Of a stretch of DNA of 64,000 nucleotides, positions 1 through 9,828 are shown in pieces. This stretch comes from Berkiella sp964496435 (lineage in GTDB: Bacteria > Pseudomonadota > Gammaproteobacteria > Berkiellales > Berkiellaceae): positions 1 to 64,000 of the forward strand of contig CAZBZP010000019.1 in the NCBI GenBank assembly GCA_964496435.1, read 5' to 3'. The notes under the pieces were generated by a model. It was not told where the DNA came from, ran no database searches, and worked only from the letters and a program-made list of their open reading frames with translations. Every line of letters begins with the position of its first letter. The stretch's first letter is position 1. Both the position numbers and the translations under genes were made by a program.

Positions 1-132
1 GTATTCTATGCAATATTATATTATATTGAATTTTAATGAATAAATAGATAGATAATTTAAACAAGAAAGTATTTTAAATTTTTAGAGCAAACCAAATAAA
101 TGACGCAGTCAGCCGCTGCGTAATTTTTGTAT

Positions 133-738
133 TTATGCAATTGCTTGTTTTGTCTCTGTATGAGCAAAGCCAGGAATCACAAAATTATTAGGATTTGATA
201 CTGTTAGGATTGGATTCCCAAATCCAGGATAAGAAAATAAGCTGGGGGCTTGTATAATCCAATTTTTTGAAAAGTTTTCTCCATTAGTTTTCAAATAATA
301 TGCCAGTAATAAAGTAAACAAGGCTGCTAATGAAAACAAAGAGTTTCTCAAATTAGCTTGCTCTAATGTTCCTTGGTGTTTAAGCTTATTATTTGCTGTC
401 CAAAAAGATGGTGGCACACCTTTTTTCCAATCCAGCCAGGGAGATAAATTATTTATATTGTAAAATGGCAGAGAAATTTCAGTTGTTATAAATTCTTGAT
501 GATTCATTTGAAAATAACCAAAATAATCATCTAATTCCTTTCTCTCGTCTAAAGGGAAACCGCAAATTAATTTAAAAATGATATCTATTTCTGAGCATGC
601 TTGAGAAATAATGGAACGAAATTTAATAGAGTATGATTTGTAATTATTTGTGTTAAATTCTACGTATTCCTGAATAGTAATAAAATCTTTTTCCAGCATT
701 AAAAAGCATCTCCATTTCTCATTATTTATCGCTGACAT
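133..738 (-). CDS. hypothetical protein, possible helical (HEPN-like) fold
   Basis: I do not recognise this gene with confidence. The open frame runs up to 837, but the start at 738 (MSAINNEKW) is preferred because GAGGT lies a few bases upstream, while the longer start has no such site. The product is about 201 residues. The segment with IISQACSEID and IFKLICGF looks like the start of a helical bundle as seen in some HEPN-like proteins; this is only a resemblance. There is no signal peptide once the short start is used. It stands alone, divergent from the DUF6573 gene across a GC-rich leader. Confidence 0.6.
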   Translation of the reverse strand: MSAINNEKWRCFLMLEKDFITIQEYVEFNTNNYKSYSIKFRSIISQACSEIDIIFKLICGFPLDERKELDDYFGYFQMNHQEFITTEISLPFYNINNLSPWLDWKKGVPPSFWTANNKLKHQGTLEQANLRNSLFSLAALFTLLLAYYLKTNGENFSKNWIIQAPSLFSYPGFGNPILTVSNPNNFVIPGFAHTETKQAIA

Positions 739-857
739 ATCTACCTCAATTTGATTTATTGAAAATAATCCCATTAAATTAGGAGCCAAAAGCACTAGCT
801 GCAAGGGTCTCAATTTTATCAGAAAAATAATCTTCAAGCCTATTCTTTTAATATTTC

Positions 858-1057
858 CTTAAGAATGTAATGCCTTAGGGCGTTGCCCCCACCGCGTGTC
901 AACCCATCCCCCAGCCTTCCGCATTCGCTTTGCTTATTTGTGCAGGTTGGGTGGTTCCCCCTGATTTGACACTTGGACCCCCAGACTTCGCCAGTCTGGC
1001 AGGAGCGCAGGCGCTGGCCGCTGCGCTCTTAAACTAAATAGATAGAAAAGGAGATCA
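858..1057 (+). promoter_or_regulatory. GC-rich structured leader upstream of the DUF6573 gene
   Basis: This stretch is clearly richer in G and C than its surroundings and has no open frame. It contains two hairpins just upstream of the ribosome binding site: CCAGACT/AGTCTGG (981-987 with 993-999) and GAGCGCAG/CTGCGCTC (1003-1010 with 1021-1028). AAGGAG follows at about 1048-1053, directly before the start codon at 1058. The layout suggests a structured 5' untranslated region or attenuator. No known riboswitch class was recognised. Confidence 0.45.
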
Positions 1058-1468
1058 ATGATGAATACGACAACAGATTTATTCGGTGACATGATTTACT
1101 CATACACTCGCGCTCAAGCAATTGAGGACGGCGAGCTTGTAGACGTTTCAGATATGGCAAAACAATCGGGTTTTAAAATCCCGGTGGCTGTTACTCGTGC
1201 TGTTTGGGATCAGTACATAGAGTGGACTGACGAGGATGATGATAAGCAAACCATCCAAGACCAGTCAGGCAGGTTGTGGGATGTATTGTGGATGCTATAT
1301 GTAGCATGCAAGCGAAATAAGGGTGAGTCCTACATCAACTATGGGCTACATGTTATTTCACGTGATGGGACCTCTAAATCACCTAATTTAGTCACACTAA
1401 AATCAGTTATCTGTGGTGGTGACAAAGGTGAACCTGTTATCACTATTATGTTACCTAATGAAGATTGA
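1058..1468 (+). CDS. DUF6573 family protein
   Basis: The 136-residue product begins with DLFGDMIYSYTRAQAIEDG, followed by VDVSDMAKQSGF and then VAVTRAVWDQYI. This is the pattern of the small DUF6573 family, found on plasmids and integrative elements beside antirestriction-type genes. Its biochemical role is not known to me. Start choice is supported by AAGGAG seven bases upstream. The gene is monocistronic: a structured GC-rich leader precedes it and a perfect GC-rich terminator hairpin follows it. The product is acidic and cytosolic with no membrane segment. Confidence 0.8.
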   Translation: MMNTTTDLFGDMIYSYTRAQAIEDGELVDVSDMAKQSGFKIPVAVTRAVWDQYIEWTDEDDDKQTIQDQSGRLWDVLWMLYVACKRNKGESYINYGLHVISRDGTSKSPNLVTLKSVICGGDKGEPVITIMLPNED

Positions 1469-1483
1469 AGAAGCGTCCTATAT

Positions 1484-1503
1484 GCAGCCCCCTAGGGGGC
1501 TGC
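1484..1503 (+). terminator. Rho-independent terminator after the DUF6573 gene
   Basis: A perfect 20-base palindrome (GCAGCCCCCT followed by its complement) is followed by TTTGTT. It lies 15 bases after the stop codon of the DUF6573 gene. Confidence 0.8.
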
Positions 1504-1697
1504 TTTGTTACTTATTATGAGGGCACTCCAGGAAAACTTTCCTTCAATATACTATTGGGCTCAATATAGCGCCTACTGTTGAGAAACTAGGATGAATAAC
1601 AGTTTTATTATCTTTACCCACAATTAATTTTTAGTTAGAATACTAATGAATTGTAAAATTTTGTTGTATACTCCCCTATTCCTTGAGGTAATTTTTA

Positions 1698-4600
1698 ATG
1701 AGTCTTGGTCCTCGTTCAACTCCTAGCAGTAAACAAAAGGGCCTGGCTCAGAGAACAATACCCCCTCAACAGCTCGAATTACTACAAAAATGTTCACAAA
1801 TTTTTTCTAATGAAGGTGAAATTAATCAGGCTGCTCTTGATGATTTGTTAACATTTCTAAGCAAAGAGAATTTAAATGAGCTTGATTTTAATGATGTAAT
1901 AAGCGTTGGTTCATGCAAAGGTGCACCAGTACTAGGTGTTCTCGCTCTTGCCGCTTCAAGTGGATTTTCACATAACCTTGACAAGGTTATTTATAATGTT
2001 GATATTAAGAGATTAAACTTTAACTTCCAATGTCCTTCATACCCTTCGATTTTTCAAGGCTACACCGTTTTACATTTGCTCATGCATGCCTCTGCATATG
2101 GACGTACTCGTTGCCTTGAACATGTCTTTTCTGAAATCCCTCTAAAGAATTTAAATTTCAAAGCAAAGTGTAATGAGGGGCTATTTCAAGGAACAGATGT
2201 ATTTTGGATGGCCGCATTAGCTGCGGCTAGAGGACATCGGCAATATTTAGATAAAATATTGAATAAAGTTCCTATTAAAGATCTGGAGATTAATGTTTCG
2301 TGTCAGAGACCTATTAGACGAGTGGTAACAGCTAATTCTCCATCTGCGCAATTAAATCCAACTGATTTATTAAGTTTGTTATTTTCTCAATTAGTGCTCA
2401 CTTCAGCAGAAATTGACGAACCCTTTAGCGGAGAAAGTACATTACATTTGCTTGCTCAAGTAGCTGCTCAAGGCAAACCTGAATATTTAAAAACTATCCT
2501 TAGAAGAATGACATTGACTCCAGAATTATTGAACCAGAAAATATTAGAGGGGCCAAATAAAGGGGCAACACTATTTCATCTGATTGCAGAGTCAGAAGCT
2601 AGAGCCCTCGAGCCACAAGGTATATTAGAAGAAATTCCTAATAAAGTATTATTGCAATTAGATTTAAATTCAGTTGTCGAAGGTGGAGAGTCAGAGGGAA
2701 CAACAGCATTATATTGGTTGGCTGTTGCTGCTGGCAATGGTAGGCCAAATTGTTTAGACAAAGTTATAGCCAAAAAACCCCATTCTGAATTAAATCTAAG
2801 AGTGATGGGAAAAGGAAGAGATTGTAGAGACCTTACAATCTTAGATTGGTTGACAAGAGCTGTATGTTTTGGGCATCCAAAAGCTTTAGAAAAATTGATG
2901 GCAATTAAAGCATATCACTGGAAAGATTTTAATGTAAAAAATGGTTGGGGTATAACCCCACTGTTCTATTTAGCAAGAGGAGCTTGTAATGGACATTTAA
3001 AGGTATTTGAAACAATTCTTTCTGCAGCATCATTTGATGAATTAGATTTTAACTCAAAATATATTGGCAAAAATGGATATGGAACAACTTTGCTTTGGTG
3101 GTTAGCAATGCTCGCTATTGATGGCAAAGCTCAATACTTAGAACATCTATTGGCAATGGTTCCTTTAGAAATGTGGGATTTAGATGCAACCTGCGAAACT
3201 GGTGTAAATGAAGGTTGGTCCGTTTTACATTTAATTGCAGAGGCAGCAAATAGAGGACATTCTCAAGTATTAGCAAGGATTCTTACGCAACTTCCTTCCG
3301 ACAAATTAAATCTGATGAGAAAAATATCTTCAGGAGAATGTAAAGGTTTAACGGTTTTCCACCAAATTTGTCAAGCTGCTAATAATGGAAATACAAAATA
3401 CCTAGATATAGTGCTTGATAGAAATGATTTATTAAGAAAAGTTGATTTTAATTGCCGATGTGAAGAAGGCTCGAACCAAGGTACTACACCTTTATGGTGG
3501 GCATGCGCTGCCGCAACAAAAGATTCATCAGCGCAACTTGAAAAAATTCTTTCAAAAGTGCCAATTGGTGAGCTTGATTTTAATGCAACTTGCACAAAAG
3601 GCCCTTATAAAGGCATATCGGCATTTCAGCTCGTTGTGCGGGCGGCGGCACGTGGGAATATTAAACCTTTAGAAATATTATTTGAACGGTTAAATCTTAA
3701 TCAAGTTCAATTTAATTTGATATGTAAGCGCGGTGAATTTCATGGTGCAACAACCCTTTGGTGGATATGTTTATTAGCCGCTTCGGGTCGTCCTGAATTT
3801 TTAGAAAGATTACTAGAAAAAGTTCCAATCAACCAATTAAATTTTAATCTCCCATGCTTAGAAGGTGTAAATGAAGGAATAACGCCATTTTGGTGGGTTA
3901 TATGTGCGGCTAAACATGGAAACAGGAAGAGCCTGGATATAATCTTTCAGCAAATTCCAGTAAAACAACTGATTGAAAATCAGATTCAAAATAAAAATCA
4001 TAACGTTATATTTCTTTTGGCTTGGTGTGGATATGCCAATATTATTGAATCCTATTTTAATGACACACCTATAACTGAAATTGATATTAATGCCAAAGCA
4101 ACGAGCGGCGACTTCAAAGGAACTTCATTACTTTGGTGGTTAGCTGTTTTAGCTGCTAATGGCCATCCAGCTTGCTTTGAAAAAGTATTAGCCGGAACTC
4201 CGCTTGATTTATTAAATTTTAACGTTCGAAGCGACCAGAGTGGGAAATCCTTAAAAGAAGTAATCAATGGGACTCGTTGGTCGAGCTATGTTGAGTTTTT
4301 AAGTTATTTGCAACGGATAAAATCTTTATTGAATCGTCAAGAGAATATAAATTCCCTTCTTGATGAGTTAGACAGTATAGCAGCGAAGGCTCAGGCGGAT
4401 GGTCATGCTGACACTTATTATGTTCTAGCTCGCTTCTTTCAAAGTTTTCAAAACCAAGAACTATTTAGAAAGTATGCTCAGAAAGTTCCAGCAGATCATC
4501 TTAATTCAAATGAAATTATTCTTGAGCTTGATAGATTAGGCCAACCTCTCAATCCTGCCTTGAGCACTAGCAACAATGAATCTTCCATTGAATTTCTAAG

Positions 4601-5534
4601 CATACAACAAAGAGATAGTAGCCATTCCGATCTTGATAGTTTAAATGCACAATTGGGAAGACTATTAACAGAACCGCCAATTGATGCTATGAAAGTTCCG
4701 GTTACAGAAACGGCTTCAATTGATCCTGCAAGCTCAACAGAGCCAGTACCATCCTCGTTAATTTTTCGTCGTGCAATTTCGGAATTTTTACCCTCTTCTT
4801 TTTCTATTGAATCTAGTCCTGTTGATGTTCCAAAAAAAGTTAAATGGCGAAGTAAAGATGCACAAGAGCTTCATAGTTTAGTAATGAGAGCCTGTAAATC
4901 CAAAAATGCAGCATCATTTCTTCAAATATTAGAAAAACTTGATAAATACCTGGTTAATTGTAAGGTGGATGCCCTCGCTGAATTGAGTATAAATGGATTT
5001 TCACATTTAGATGATGTGTTACATTTACCTTTTGAGAAACAAAGCGATCCTTTGTTTGCTGAATATATTGCAAATAATTTATTCGCGAAGCTCTCAATGG
5101 AAATGCAATCTAAACTACCTAAAGAGAAATTTGCTCAAATTTTAAGTAATGGAACAAATAAAGGCTTCGTGCTATTACAAGATGCATTACGATCTGGTTC
5201 CGTTTCAAATACGCAAATGATAATCAAATTAAGTGAATCAGCTTTAGATCAAAAAACATGGCAAGTAATGCTGCGTAGTAAAAACCATTTTGGTTACAAT
5301 GGTTTTCAGCAAGCTGTTGGTAGCGGTAAATTAGGATTAGTAAAATCGTTTATCATGGCAGTACAAAGTGCTTTTGGCGATAAAAGTGATTCATTGTTGA
5401 GAGAATTAGGGAGTGAATCATGGAGATTTTTTAATAGTGGCGCTTGGAAGACATCCCAAGAACAAATGGAAATAAAAGCTTTAATTGATCCATTTGTAAA
5501 TTTTAAAAGAAGCTCACAACGAATATTCTGCTAA
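1698..5534 (+). CDS. giant ankyrin-like repeat protein, candidate effector
   Basis: The 1278-residue product is built from about 15-17 degenerate repeats of roughly 46 residues between about residues 60 and 860. Each unit reads approximately VPxxxLNFNxxCxxG, then GxTxLWWLAxxAAxG, then a LExxL helix. The TxLHxxAxxG-type helix pair is ankyrin-like, but the repeats are longer than the usual 33 residues. The middle-to-C-terminal third (about 900-1278) is not repetitive and has a Ser/Pro-rich linker near 1010-1060. There is no signal peptide or membrane segment. GAGGT sits upstream of the ATG. Ankyrin-like proteins of this size are typical of Legionella Dot/Icm substrates, so an effector role is plausible but is inference. 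It is monocistronic. Confidence 0.7.
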   Translation: MSLGPRSTPSSKQKGLAQRTIPPQQLELLQKCSQIFSNEGEINQAALDDLLTFLSKENLNELDFNDVISVGSCKGAPVLGVLALAASSGFSHNLDKVIYNVDIKRLNFNFQCPSYPSIFQGYTVLHLLMHASAYGRTRCLEHVFSEIPLKNLNFKAKCNEGLFQGTDVFWMAALAAARGHRQYLDKILNKVPIKDLEINVSCQRPIRRVVTANSPSAQLNPTDLLSLLFSQLVLTSAEIDEPFSGESTLHLLAQVAAQGKPEYLKTILRRMTLTPELLNQKILEGPNKGATLFHLIAESEARALEPQGILEEIPNKVLLQLDLNSVVEGGESEGTTALYWLAVAAGNGRPNCLDKVIAKKPHSELNLRVMGKGRDCRDLTILDWLTRAVCFGHPKALEKLMAIKAYHWKDFNVKNGWGITPLFYLARGACNGHLKVFETILSAASFDELDFNSKYIGKNGYGTTLLWWLAMLAIDGKAQYLEHLLAMVPLEMWDLDATCETGVNEGWSVLHLIAEAANRGHSQVLARILTQLPSDKLNLMRKISSGECKGLTVFHQICQAANNGNTKYLDIVLDRNDLLRKVDFNCRCEEGSNQGTTPLWWACAAATKDSSAQLEKILSKVPIGELDFNATCTKGPYKGISAFQLVVRAAARGNIKPLEILFERLNLNQVQFNLICKRGEFHGATTLWWICLLAASGRPEFLERLLEKVPINQLNFNLPCLEGVNEGITPFWWVICAAKHGNRKSLDIIFQQIPVKQLIENQIQNKNHNVIFLLAWCGYANIIESYFNDTPITEIDINAKATSGDFKGTSLLWWLAVLAANGHPACFEKVLAGTPLDLLNFNVRSDQSGKSLKEVINGTRWSSYVEFLSYLQRIKSLLNRQENINSLLDELDSIAAKAQADGHADTYYVLARFFQSFQNQELFRKYAQKVPADHLNSNEIILELDRLGQPLNPALSTSNNESSIEFLSIQQRDSSHSDLDSLNAQLGRLLTEPPIDAMKVPVTETASIDPASSTEPVPSSLIFRRAISEFLPSSFSIESSPVDVPKKVKWRSKDAQELHSLVMRACKSKNAASFLQILEKLDKYLVNCKVDALAELSINGFSHLDDVLHLPFEKQSDPLFAEYIANNLFAKLSMEMQSKLPKEKFAQILSNGTNKGFVLLQDALRSGSVSNTQMIIKLSESALDQKTWQVMLRSKNHFGYNGFQQAVGSGKLGLVKSFIMAVQSAFGDKSDSLLRELGSESWRFFNSGAWKTSQEQMEIKALIDPFVNFKRSSQRIFC

Positions 5535-5625
5535 CAATTGAATTTCTAAATGCATCAAATTAGTATTCTATGCAATCATCTTGTGGCTACGCTTTAAGTT
5601 ATAATCATCTGATCTCAAACCATGG

Positions 5626-6120
5626 TCATGCAATATAACCCTCTGGGGGCAAACCAGAGCCACCGATTACAAAGAAAGGAGCCACAACAAGGTCGTTACC
5701 CCATATTTGTCGAATGGTTTTTTCAAGCGTTTTATAACTCTTTGAGCCTGGGTTAGCCACGTTGGTTGCAGGTGTCGAAGCTGAAATGTCTCTAACGGTG
5801 ATTCGATCATCATCAATCGCTTTTTTAACATGGTCGATAATCACCTCAGGCGTATCTCCAGGCATCGTTCTAAAATTCACCACTGCGGTGGCCGAAGGTG
5901 GCAGTACATTATCTTTGATACCTGCATTAAACATGGTGACGGCAATAGTGGTGTGTAGCATGGCACGAGTGACTTGGTTAGCCGCCATTTCCTTAATAAA
6001 TTCTTTTTCAAGATCTGTCATCTTACCTTCTTTGCCAAAGGCGACTGCGGCATACATCGGCTGTTTAGCTTTGTCGAGCTCAGGACCCAAATATCGATAC
6101 TGTTGTCGAACAGCTTGATG
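5626..6120 (-). pseudogene. M20-family metallopeptidase, internal fragment
   Basis: The open frame encodes the lid/dimerisation part of an M20 peptidase (carboxypeptidase PM20D1-like): YLGPELDKAKQPMYAA, then PPSATAVVNFRTMPGDTPE, then FFVIGGSGLPPEG. The N-terminal zinc-binding half is absent. The C-terminal end breaks right after the IGG segment, before the last metal ligand. Coding similarity starts near 6120 and the frame is closed further upstream. It is therefore a decayed internal fragment and should have no activity. Confidence 0.75.
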
Positions 6121-6287
6121 ATATATCTTGATGCATTATTAAATTTTAGTGTTCAAGCAGCGGAGCTGCGTCGGATAATAGCCCCGATATATCAGAGTCA
6201 TACCCCTAATTTAATTAACTGAAGCCTTGTTTCACCCCTATCCTACAACAGCTCTTAGCGTAGGTGGATGCCTGCCCGGTTTTTCCT

Positions 6288-7484
6288 CTATTTATATGGA
6301 ACAATTGCAAACGGCCCATAACCTTGCTCCTGCGCACCCGGGTGATCTTGATTATAGTTCGCTGCAAATATCAAAGACTCTTGTTGTTCAATAAGCTTTT
6401 TGCTCCAAGCCCAAGTCAATTGTACTTGATGGATATTGAGCAACGACAATTCTTCTTCAGGTTGTGCTAACCAAGAAATGATGGTTTGCATTAGCTGATT
6501 AAAATCGTTATCTTTGTCTTGATCTGATGTGTCATTGCTTAACACGATGATAAAGGTATTGCTTAAAGGCGCATATCCAAAGAAGCTGCTATAACTATCC
6601 TGGCCACCTCGCCAAGCAATTAATTCTCCCAGATGATCCGTTTGTGAGGTACCAAGCCCTAGATTAATAATATCTCCATCTTCATCCAGGCCATGATTTT
6701 GAAACATAAGTTCTGTAATTTCTTTAGCTGCATTAGCGCTAAGGAAGCCTCCCCATTTAGCAAGATCATGTGCTGTAGAAACAACATTCCCTGCACCAAT
6801 AGCGTTTACCATATCAATGAATAAATATTTTCTATCACCTAAATGCAGCCCAGAGTTTTGCGCTAGATGAGCAAAACAAGATAATTCTTTTAAAGCTAAA
6901 TAATTACCGCTAACAGGTGCAAAAGTAAATCGCAAGCCTGCTGGCTTTGTTATCAATTTTTCAAAAATGTTATCAAATGTGTCTTGATGTAATTCCTCAA
7001 GTAACCTTCCAACAAGTAGATAATTACTATTAGAATATAAATAGATCTTTTCTTGGTTAAATGATATTGATTGCAGCAATTTTACAGAATCTACAGCCCT
7101 ATCAAAGCCTGCTACTGCAAGGCCACCTTGATAATCAGAAATATAATCTGACAAACCCGATTGATGCGTCAGCAAATCAAGCAGGCTGATTTCAGACACC
7201 CAGGGCTTATTAAGTGCTATGAGCATGGGAGATTCAGGAAACAAAATGTTGAGCTTTTTGATTAATATTTCTTTTAGTGCCACTCCGGGATATTTATCCT
7301 TCAAAGTGGCAAGCATCATATAGGCAGTCATGTGCTTAGTGACAGAGCCTATGAAAAACTGGCTATCATCAGTTGCTTGCTTAGATGACGTTTCAAAAGG
7401 ACTATTTCCACGAATAATGGCAACAGTTGAACTGGCTTTGGATCTATGGGTGATTTTTTCTAAATTGGCTCGAAATTGTTTCAT
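6288..7484 (-). CDS. serine hydrolase, beta-lactamase class C / PBP-like family
   Basis: The 398-residue product has the SxxK motif as SVTK (Ser47, Lys50) and a YxN motif as YSN (Tyr150, Asn152), plus the typical LLTHQSGLSDY segment. RGGQDSYSSFFGY near residue 310 occupies the place of the third active-site box. This matches the beta-lactamase-related serine hydrolases (COG1680), which act as esterases, D-amino peptidases or PBP-like enzymes. No signal peptide is visible at the annotated start, so it may be cytosolic or the N-terminus may be shortened. The substrate cannot be predicted. It stands alone between the M20 remnant and the IS element. Confidence 0.8.
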   Translation of the reverse strand: MKQFRANLEKITHRSKASSTVAIIRGNSPFETSSKQATDDSQFFIGSVTKHMTAYMMLATLKDKYPGVALKEILIKKLNILFPESPMLIALNKPWVSEISLLDLLTHQSGLSDYISDYQGGLAVAGFDRAVDSVKLLQSISFNQEKIYLYSNSNYLLVGRLLEELHQDTFDNIFEKLITKPAGLRFTFAPVSGNYLALKELSCFAHLAQNSGLHLGDRKYLFIDMVNAIGAGNVVSTAHDLAKWGGFLSANAAKEITELMFQNHGLDEDGDIINLGLGTSQTDHLGELIAWRGGQDSYSSFFGYAPLSNTFIIVLSNDTSDQDKDNDFNQLMQTIISWLAQPEEELSLLNIHQVQLTWAWSKKLIEQQESLIFAANYNQDHPGAQEQGYGPFAIVPYK

Positions 7485-7667
7485 GGGATAACCAGATCGA
7501 TAAGTATATTATTTTAAAAATGGCTAAATATAATATATGGCTTATATTAAATCATACTATATTATGACAGTCATAACAGATAAGCCGATGAATGTCGCTT
7601 ACTGTTCACAGGTGAGCACAATGTTGGCTCTCTGATTATATAATGTATCTGTTTTATATACATTTTT
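7485..7667. other. intergenic region left of the IS66 element
   Basis: This AT-rich stretch lies between the serine hydrolase start and the left end of the IS. I see no gene or convincing repeat in it. It presumably carries the hydrolase promoter. Confidence 0.4.
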
Positions 7668-7683
7668 GTAACCCTCCGATAAG
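7668..7683 (+). repeat. IS66 left terminal inverted repeat
   Basis: GTAACCCTCCGATAAG matches the complement of the right end at 12 of 16 positions. Confidence 0.65.
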
Positions 7684-7825
7684 AACGAGCATATTCACCC
7701 ATCTGACCTAAAGCGTTGCATCTACACCGCAATGGCAATTGGATCACGAAAAGAATAGCGATTAGATCCTACAAACGAACTTAAGACTGCCTTATCATTT
7801 GCATCCGCTGTGTGAGGTGTTTTAT

Positions 7826-9463
7826 ATGAATCCCCAAAAAGTTGATCTAACCTATGATCAAGTACAAGCTTTAAAGTCTAGTATTAATGATTCAAATCTT
7901 AATAATGAAGACAAAGCATTGCTTAAGGGGCTCATCGATTTTAATGGTTGGTTACAGCAGCAATTACTCGAAAGAAAAATCAGCATCAATCGCTTGAAGA
8001 TGATTATCTTTGGTGATCCTCAGAGCAAAAGCAAATTCAAAACTAAAAAATACAATATAAATACTGCCAAAACGAAAAGTAACGCTGTTTCTTCTAGTGA
8101 AGAAAATGGTGGCATCAATGCAGGCCAGGATAAAGCATCGAACAGAACCAATAACGGCAAGTTAAGTCATCACCAATATCTCAATAACGAAAATGTGACC
8201 ATCAAGCACTTACAATTTCAAGCAGGCGATCTTTGCCCTACAGCGTGCGGGGGAAGACTTTGGAATGTCGCTCCAGGAACAGTTATCAAGATCTCAGGTC
8301 AAGGCTTTGCTAAAGCAACGCATTATATGATAGAAAAGCTTAGATGTAGCCTGTGTGGTCATTATTTATCGGCAAAACTGCCACCACCACTCAGTGAAGA
8401 TAAATATGATTATGCCTTTAAAGCACAGCTTTGTTTAATGAAATACTTTATGGGCATGCCTTTATATCGCATCGAAGCCTATCAAAAATTACTTGGTATT
8501 CCATTACCCGATTCGACCCAATGGGACTTGATTGAACAAGTTGCCAATGATATCTACCCAATTTTCTACACACTTGAATATTTAGCTGCTCAAGGGCGCC
8601 TTGTTCATGCTGATGATACAAATGTTAGGATTTTAGATAATATTAGTGCAAACAAATCTATTAAAAACCCCAAAACAAGAAAAGGCACCTTTACTACAGG
8701 CATCCTCTCATATTATCAAGACCACATCATTCACCTAAACTACAGTAGCACAAAGCACGCAGGTGAGAATATGACAAGATTGCTTAATCTGCGTCATAAG
8801 CATCTATCACCAATCAACTACATGTGTGATGCGCTTAGCCGAAACGTGCCCAAAGAACATGATGTGATCTTAATGAACTGCATTGCACATGCAAGGAGAA
8901 AATTTGTGGAAATTGAGCCATTTTTCCCTGAACAGTGTTCGCATGTAATTGAACAGTTAGCGATTGTCTATCGTCATGATGCCTATACCAAGGATAGTAA
9001 AATGTACGATGTAGAACGTTTAACATATCATCAAACTTATAGTGGGCCTGTGATGAACAGGCTCAAGAGCTGGCTTAAAAAGCAAATTGAAGACAATCTC
9101 GTGGAAGAAAACAATTCTCTGGGTAAGGCCATACAATATATGTTAAAGCACTGGGGTCCGTTAACCCAATTCCTTAAAACTGAAGGAGCGCCACTAGATA
9201 ACAATATATTAGAAGCATCATTAAAAATTCCTATCCGGATAAGGAAGAGTGCCATGTTCTATAAAACAGAACATGGCGCTTTTATAGGAAGCATGATGGT
9301 ATCCATCATCCAAACTTGCCAAGCGAATGAAGTCAACCCCGTTGATTACCTCATCGCTTTGCAAGCTAATAAAAGCCAAATTTTTAAAGAGCCCTCTAAT
9401 TGGTTACCATGGACTTATGGTAACCAAATATCACCTCAAGCAGTCGCTTGTGCTACAGCTTGA
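7826..9463 (+). CDS. tnpC: IS66-family transposase TnpC
   Basis: This is the DDE transposase of the IS66 element. Start at 7826 is preferred to 7799 because GAGGTG lies six bases upstream. The product is about 545 residues. It has an N-terminal coiled segment and a zinc-ribbon-like block with CPTACGG and CSLCG. The catalytic acids lie in VHADDTNVRIL, in MCDALSRN followed by CIAHARRKFVE, and in LDNNILEASLKIPIRIRKS. All three DDE positions are present, so the enzyme looks intact. Its last 28 bases overlap the 3' end of tnpB on the other strand, which is unusual for IS66. Confidence 0.92.
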   Translation: MNPQKVDLTYDQVQALKSSINDSNLNNEDKALLKGLIDFNGWLQQQLLERKISINRLKMIIFGDPQSKSKFKTKKYNINTAKTKSNAVSSSEENGGINAGQDKASNRTNNGKLSHHQYLNNENVTIKHLQFQAGDLCPTACGGRLWNVAPGTVIKISGQGFAKATHYMIEKLRCSLCGHYLSAKLPPPLSEDKYDYAFKAQLCLMKYFMGMPLYRIEAYQKLLGIPLPDSTQWDLIEQVANDIYPIFYTLEYLAAQGRLVHADDTNVRILDNISANKSIKNPKTRKGTFTTGILSYYQDHIIHLNYSSTKHAGENMTRLLNLRHKHLSPINYMCDALSRNVPKEHDVILMNCIAHARRKFVEIEPFFPEQCSHVIEQLAIVYRHDAYTKDSKMYDVERLTYHQTYSGPVMNRLKSWLKKQIEDNLVEENNSLGKAIQYMLKHWGPLTQFLKTEGAPLDNNILEASLKIPIRIRKSAMFYKTEHGAFIGSMMVSIIQTCQANEVNPVDYLIALQANKSQIFKEPSNWLPWTYGNQISPQAVACATA

Positions 9464-9828
9464 TGAACATGATCTTGATTAACGTAGCGCCATGGTGTTG
9501 GTGCATTCATAAATCTTGGATCACCTTGAATTAGTAATATTTGAAGCGCTTCAGCGCGTACTTTAAGTGTTTCGCCCTTATCGGCTGGCCACCAGCTGAG
9601 TCTGCCTTTACTAAAACGCTTCATAATGAGCCAAAACCCATTGCCATCAAAAACTAAAACTTTAACAGCAGTCCGTTTACGATTTGTGAACGCAAACACA
9701 GTGCCAGAAAAGGGATCCTCATCAAGCTTTGCTTTGCAGATTGCTGCAAGAGAATCGATACCTTTCCTGAAATCAGCAGGCTCCAAAGCTAGAAGAATTC
9801 GTTGTCCAGCTGTTAATTGAAGCATCAA
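9436..9828 (-). CDS. tnpB: IS66 accessory protein TnpB (Orf2)
   Basis: The 130-residue protein carries the IS66 Orf2 signature: ADFRKGIDSLAAICK, then DPFSGTVFAFTNRKRTAVKVL, then DGNGFWLIMKRFSKGRLSWWP. It is required with TnpA for transposition in IS66 elements, although its exact role is unclear. It overlaps the tnpA stop, so the two are translationally coupled. Its C-terminus reads QAVAQATA, while the convergent tnpC ends QAVACATA, because the shared DNA is a near-palindrome. Confidence 0.92.
   Translation of the reverse strand: MMLQLTAGQRILLALEPADFRKGIDSLAAICKAKLDEDPFSGTVFAFTNRKRTAVKVLVFDGNGFWLIMKRFSKGRLSWWPADKGETLKVRAEALQILLIQGDPRFMNAPTPWRYVNQDHVHQAVAQATA

Noticed and set aside
1..5576. 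14-base identical repeat GTATTCTATGCAAT at 1-14 and 5563-5576, possibly element ends
   Set aside because: In 64 kb of AT-rich DNA several 14-base matches are expected by chance. No integrase, inverted ends or conserved flank supports a boundary.
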